Source of the DNA: Clostridiales bacterium
GTDB lineage: Bacteria > Bacillota > Clostridia > Lachnospirales > Lachnospiraceae
Assembly (NCBI GenBank): GCA_021202175.1
Contig: JAJQDO010000079.1
Location: forward strand, 1-39,324
Direction: 5' to 3'
DNA: 39,324 nt
In this document: piece after piece, positions 37,488-39,324 of the stretch
Layout: each line of letters opens with the position of its first letter
Position numbering within the stretch: the first letter of the stretch is position 1
The notes under the pieces: model-generated
The model's database searches: none
What the model was told of the DNA's origin: nothing
What the model saw: only the letters and a program-made list of their open reading frames with translations
Position numbers and translations under genes: made by a program

Positions 37488-38360
37488 ATGAACTATGAGA
37501 TATTTGTAGATATGTCGCTGGATATTGATGAAAATATAGCAGCAGAGATGGGGATACGCTATGTACCGATGGAATACGGCCTTGGAGATGAGATGCTGAA
37601 AGCAACAGGCCCGGAGAGCGATGAAAAGATGCATTATTTTTATGAGAGCATGAGAAATAATGTTTCGACACGGACGACACAGATTACGCCTTATCAATAT
37701 GAGGAAACCTTCGCGCCATCTATCAAAGACGGAAAAGATGTTCTTTACATTGCCCTTTCCAGCGGGTTGAGCAAGACCTATGAGTCTGCCTTGCTGGCGG
37801 CCGGAGAGTTAAAGGAACAATATGAAGGCGCACAGATAGAGGTGGTCGACAGTTTCGGCGCGACCGGGGGTATGGGATTGTTGGCAGAATCTGCTGCGAA
37901 AAATCGTGCGGCAGGGATGACTCTTGCGGAGAATGCGGCCTGGCTGCGTGCGCATGTCCATAACGTGAACCACTGGTTTATGGTGGAGGACCTGGTTTAT
38001 CTCAAACGCGGTGGAAGGATCTCCGCCACTACGGCAATTGTCGGTTCTGTGTTAAATATCAAGCCGATTTTAAAAATTGATGCCAAAGGGGAGCTTGGTT
38101 CCGTGGCGAATAAGCGCGGCAGCAAGCAGGCCATGCGTTATCTGATTGACTGTTATAAAGAACGTTTTGACCCACAATACGGCAATGTCGTTTACATTTG
38201 CTGCGCAGACTGTAAAGATACCGCGGCAAAGTTAAAGGAAATGGTATTGCAGGTCAATCCGGAAGCAGATGTGCGGATTACCATGCTCTGTCCGGTCATT
38301 GGCGCACACACCGGCCCGGGGATGCTTTCCCTGATTTTTTATGGGAAAGAAATGGAATAA
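37488..38360 (+). CDS. DegV family (fatty-acid binding) protein
   Basis: NYEIFVDMSLDIDENIAAEMGIRYVPMEYG...STRTTQITPYQYEETFAP...YIALSSGLSKTYESALLA...GRISATTAIVGSVLNIKPIL. Confidence 0.94.
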   Translation: MNYEIFVDMSLDIDENIAAEMGIRYVPMEYGLGDEMLKATGPESDEKMHYFYESMRNNVSTRTTQITPYQYEETFAPSIKDGKDVLYIALSSGLSKTYESALLAAGELKEQYEGAQIEVVDSFGATGGMGLLAESAAKNRAAGMTLAENAAWLRAHVHNVNHWFMVEDLVYLKRGGRISATTAIVGSVLNIKPILKIDAKGELGSVANKRGSKQAMRYLIDCYKERFDPQYGNVVYICCADCKDTAAKLKEMVLQVNPEADVRITMLCPVIGAHTGPGMLSLIFYGKEME

Positions 38361-38407
38361 AATTGAATAAGGAAGTATTCAGTACAATTGTGTAGTGATA
38401 TTAAAAC

Positions 38408-38443
38408 AAGACTTATTTGCATTTGCAGATGGGTCTTTTTTTA
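38408..38443 (+). terminator. Terminator after degV
   Basis: aagac...ggtctttttttaaa. Confidence 0.6.
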
Positions 38444-38484
38444 AATAATGAAATGTCCATAATGATGTTACTACACTAATTCAA

Positions 38485-38721
38485 GTGTCCATTGTTATGG
38501 GTATATTATACAGGAAGCAGCCTTTCAATGAGAATATGTTCCAGCCATGTCCGATGTTGGATAATCCTGATTGCCTGCCACAGATGGTGGAGACTTCTGG
38601 CACGGTGAGCACGGATTACCAGAGTCCGGAGGATGTGGAGCATTTGTGTGAGAAGACCACACTGTATGCGGAAAACTGGAAGGCGACAGCCGATGAACTT
38701 TGGAAAACGGAGAAAAAATAG
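38485..38721 (+). pseudogene. C-terminal remnant of a radical SAM family protein
   Basis: MGILYRKQPFNENMFQPCPMLDNPDCLPQMVETSGTVSTDYQSPEDVEHLCEKTTLYAENWKATADELW resembles the C-terminal segment only; no CxxxCxxC core upstream. Confidence 0.65.
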
Positions 38722-38874
38722 TAATATAATAAGATCCTATTTAAGTTCATGAAGAAAAGGGAATGGAAAAAGCCGTATTTCTATGGTAATATACAAGGGT
38801 GATAATGATAATTTTTATCAGTTAGGGCAGAGTTCGACGCTGTTACTGGTAGCGAGCCCTCCCTTTTTGTAAAG

Positions 38875-39287
38875 AGTACGTTTTTCTTCCTGTCTATGCT
38901 TGAGGACAGCGGATATATTGCCAGGGTGGCATTTTTTATGGACAGCCTGTTACAAAAGATCGGGCTTTCCGGGCGCAGTATTGTCCCGATGCTGATTGGA
39001 TTTGGATGTACGGTTCCGGCTGTCATGGCGACAAGAACCTTACCGAGTGAACGAGACCGGAGAATGACGGTTTTGTTGACACCTTTTATGAGTTGTACGG
39101 CGAAGTTGCCGATTTACATGTACTTTGTGAATATTTTCTTTCCCAATTATAGTGGATTGATTGTGACGGGGCTGTATTTTCTGGGAATCGTGGTAGGGAT
39201 ACTGGTTGCATTTCTCTTTAAAAAATCGCTGTTTCGTGGAGAGGCAGTGCCTTTTGTGATGGAACTGCCAAATTACAGACTGCCTGA
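38875..39287 (+). pseudogene. feoB: C-terminal fragment of ferrous iron transport protein B, 5'-truncated and running into the window end
   Basis: FFFLSMLEDSGYIARVAFFMDSLLQKIGLSGRSIVPMLIGFGCTVPAVMATRTLPSERDRRMTVLLTPFMSCTAKLPIYMYFVNIFFPNYSGLIV...VPFVMELPNYRLPE; no GTPase domain. Confidence 0.85.
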
Positions 39288-39324
39288 GGGGGGCGGGGAG
39301 GGGCGGGGGGGGGAGGGGTGTGGG

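Noticed and set aside
38781-39026. Minus-strand 81-aa ORF at the right edge
   Set aside because: Antisense to the plus-strand FeoB fragment, which has clear protein similarity.

Overview
The window looks like a low-to-mid GC Firmicute chromosome segment, probably Lachnospiraceae-like. That placement rests on gene content and style; no database search was run. Most of it is ordinary core metabolism: a DUF134-NifX/Mrp operon, trxA, a fruK-fruA fructose operon, murA-metK, a complete pantothenate/CoA block (panG-like, panB, panC, panD, coaBC), proS, pgm, fba and degV. Parts that deserve a second look: (1) a glycogen-branching-enzyme homologue whose GH13 catalytic motifs are all degraded, directly downstream of a CX5R phosphatase; (2) a 150-bp structured repeat unit bounded by perfect 25-bp direct repeats between panC and panD, plus a second structured repeat-like element near 29.33-29.46 kb; (3) a long structured leader or ncRNA locus with a near-consensus promoter ahead of murA; (4) an orphan OmpR-type regulator with Glu at the phospho-acceptor position; (5) a 17-codon mini-cistron overlapping the mrp start, an internal Shine-Dalgarno/start inside the DUF134-NifX fusion, and tandem palindromic operator candidates upstream; (6) clustered gene damage: a 4-bp GCAG tandem duplication separating an AAA ATPase domain from its nuclease domain, an in-frame amber in a DUF2798 gene, an internal deletion in an ABC exporter, and three remnants that keep only gene 3' ends (HAD, radical SAM, FeoB). 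The G-rich right end looks like a contig-end artefact. No tRNA, rRNA, CRISPR array or transposase was seen.
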